This document shows positions 6,215-7,289 of a stretch of DNA of 7,289 nucleotides, one piece after another. Under the pieces are notes generated by a model. It was not told the origin of the DNA. It ran no database searches and saw only the letters and a program-made list of their open reading frames with translations. The DNA is taken from assembly GCA_946545145.1 (NCBI GenBank), contig CAMNNG010000060.1, positions 1 to 7,289 of the forward strand, read 5' to 3'. The stretch is from an uncultured Bacillota bacterium. GTDB lineage: Bacteria > Bacillota > Clostridia > Peptostreptococcales > Anaerovoracaceae. How positions within the stretch are numbered: position 1 is the first letter of the stretch; each line of letters starts with the position of its first letter. The position numbers were made by a program, and so were the translations under genes.

Positions 6215-7032
6215 CACTCTTCACCTCCCAGATCCTTCAGCGCCTGAGCGAGCTGCTCGTCGTTCGGCGCCTTTCCGTGCCATCCTGCCTGGTCTTCCAT
6301 GAAGGAAACGCCCTTGCCCTTCACCGTCTTGGCAATGATGACAGTCGGTCTTTCCTTCTCCTCGTCAGCCTTCGCGAATGCGTCCTTGAGAGCCGCCATG
6401 TCATGGCCGTCGCATTCGAGAACGTTCCATCCGAATCCCTCGAACTTCTTGCCGATCGGGGCTACCGTCATGACGTCCTCGTTCCTTCCGTCGATCTGAA
6501 GACCGTTCCAGTCGACTACAGCCGTCATGTTCGAAAGTCCGTAGTGGACAGCCGCCATGGCAGCTTCCCAGATCATGCCTTCCTGGATCTCGCCGTCTCC
6601 CATCAGGGTGAATACCCTTCCGGGGTCATTGTCGAGCTTTGCAGCGAGCGCCATGCCGACGCTTACTGAAAGGCCCTGTCCGAGCGATCCCGTCGACATC
6701 TCGACGCCCGGCACGTAGTGCATGTTCGGGTGTCCCTGGAGCCTGCTTCCGGGTTTCCTGAGACTGATAAGCTCTTCGACCGGGAAGAATCCTCTTTCAG
6801 CCAGTACGGCGTACAGAGCCGGGTTCGCATGTCCCTTGGACAGTACGAATTTGTCTCTTCCCTTCATGTCCGGCTCTTCGGGGTCGATGTTCATGACTTC
6901 GAAATACAGCATAGTAAGAATGTCCGCCGCTGAAAGCGAACCGCCCGGATGACCTGATCCGGCCGCATGGACGGACTTTACGATGTCGATCCTGACATTG
7001 CGCGCTATCCTTTCAAGTTCCTGTTGATCCAT
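6214..7032 (-). CDS. Transketolase, N-terminal (TPP-binding) subunit
   Basis: This is the first half of the split transketolase and carries the domain that binds the diphosphate end of thiamine diphosphate. In the 272 residues, HAAGSGHPGGSLSAADIL at 22-39 is the N-terminal transketolase signature. SKGHANPALYAVL is at 65-77, and STGSLGQGL at 113-121. The TPP-binding motif runs from GDGE at 145-148 to N176 in VVDWNGLQIDG at 172-182. HGKAPN near 253-258 matches the conserved His-containing end of the domain. The Trp before N176 differs from the Asn common in full-length enzymes (DNN), though this position varies in split forms. GGAGG lies 5 bases before the ATG. It overlaps the C-subunit gene by one base, and the two proteins must associate to form active sites. 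It starts 30 bases after the NAD(P)HX dehydratase gene. I saw no convincing promoter in that gap, so read-through from upstream is likely. Confidence 0.95.
   Translation of the reverse strand: MDQQELERIARNVRIDIVKSVHAAGSGHPGGSLSAADILTMLYFEVMNIDPEEPDMKGRDKFVLSKGHANPALYAVLAERGFFPVEELISLRKPGSRLQGHPNMHYVPGVEMSTGSLGQGLSVSVGMALAAKLDNDPGRVFTLMGDGEIQEGMIWEAAMAAVHYGLSNMTAVVDWNGLQIDGRNEDVMTVAPIGKKFEGFGWNVLECDGHDMAALKDAFAKADEEKERPTVIIAKTVKGKGVSFMEDQAGWHGKAPNDEQLAQALKDLGGEE
6221..6228 (-). promoter_or_regulatory. Ribosome binding site deciding the start of the transketolase C-subunit gene
   Basis: GGAGGTGA, an 8-base match to the anti-Shine-Dalgarno sequence, lies within the last codons of the N-subunit gene. 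It is 6 bases from the ATG at 6214 but only 3 from the adjacent GTG at 6217, which favours the ATG. Confidence 0.7.
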
Positions 7033-7062
7033 TATTTCCTCCGCAATAATTTGATATAGATT

Positions 7063-7289
7063 CTATTTGAAAATACCCTTTAATACATCGGATATTTTTT
7101 CAACTGTGTCTGTCGGCTTCATAGATATGACGCCCTTCTCACGCGCCGCGAGGTCTCCCGCAAGGCCGTGGATGTATACGCCGCACACTGCCGCGTCGTC
7201 AGCGCTGAGTCCCTGAGCCGCAAAGGAAGCGATCATCCCGCCGAGAACGTCTCCACTCCCGCCTTTCGCAAGGCCCGGGCCTCCCGTCG
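7063..7289 (-). CDS. nnrD: ADP/ATP-dependent NAD(P)H-hydrate dehydratase, C-terminal end (start outside window)
   Basis: Only the last 74 residues and the stop TAG are present; the gene enters from the right edge. The enzyme dehydrates damaged, hydrated NAD(P)H (the S form of NADHX or NADPHX) back to NAD(P)H, a cytoplasmic repair reaction. The diagnostic piece is GLAKGGSGDVLGGMIA near the start of the visible part. It matches the family motif around the catalytic Asp of GSGDVL in ribokinase-fold dehydratases (YjeF C-terminal domain). A helix with VYIHGLAGDLAA follows, also typical. In many bacteria this domain is fused behind an epimerase (bifunctional Nnr); whether that is so here cannot be told. 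The 30-base gap to the transketolase genes and shared strand suggest one transcript. The functional link could be general (cofactor upkeep) or only positional. Confidence 0.9.
   Translation of the reverse strand, partial: TGGPGLAKGGSGDVLGGMIASFAAQGLSADDAAVCGVYIHGLAGDLAAREKGVISMKPTDTVEKISDVLKGIFK

Noticed and set aside
7033..7062. A separate promoter for the transketolase genes in the 30-base gap
   Set aside because: AT-rich words resembling -10 boxes occur, but none pairs with a -35 at workable spacing, so read-through from the upstream gene is simpler.

Overview
This window looks like chromosomal housekeeping DNA from a moderately GC-rich Gram-positive bacterium. It is most probably an anaerobic member of the Bacillota (Clostridia-like). 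The evidence is an ftsE-ftsX pair followed by a secreted coiled-coil M23 hydrolase of the PcsB/CwlO/EnvC type, a transketolase split into two subunits, strong GGAGG-type ribosome binding sites, and an FtsX with Bacillota-like motifs. The lineage is inferred from family knowledge and cannot be fixed more finely from the sequence alone.

Left block (1-4055, all minus strand, read right to left): ftsE, ftsX, a secreted M23 peptidoglycan hydrolase and recJ. The genes are separated by 3, 43 and 15 bases, so they probably form one transcription unit. A near-consensus promoter lies just upstream of ftsE. FtsE and FtsX form the ATP-driven membrane complex that activates cell-wall hydrolases during division or elongation. 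The M23 protein has the layout of the hydrolase such a complex controls. RecJ is a 5'-3' single-strand DNA exonuclease of recombination and repair, and its C-terminal part lies beyond the left edge.

Middle (4056-4258): a divergent intergenic region of about 200 bases between ftsE and a plus-strand WYL-domain regulator gene. It holds the ftsE promoter, an extended -10 promoter for the regulator, an 11-base direct repeat with copies 90 bases apart, a bulged 11-bp inverted repeat, and a dyad overlapping the regulator's -10. This looks like a regulated divergent promoter, and it is the part of the window with the most structure not explained by genes.

Right block (4259-7289): the regulator (plus strand) converges on a minus-strand unit made of the 3' end of an NAD(P)HX dehydratase gene and the N- and C-terminal transketolase subunit genes. 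The two transketolase genes overlap by one base (TGATG). A hairpin plus T-tract that could terminate the transketolase transcript lies inside the 3' coding end of the convergent regulator gene.

No RNA genes, mobile elements, CRISPR arrays or phage genes were seen. I found no new multi-gene system. The interesting points are regulatory architecture and small protein peculiarities in known families.
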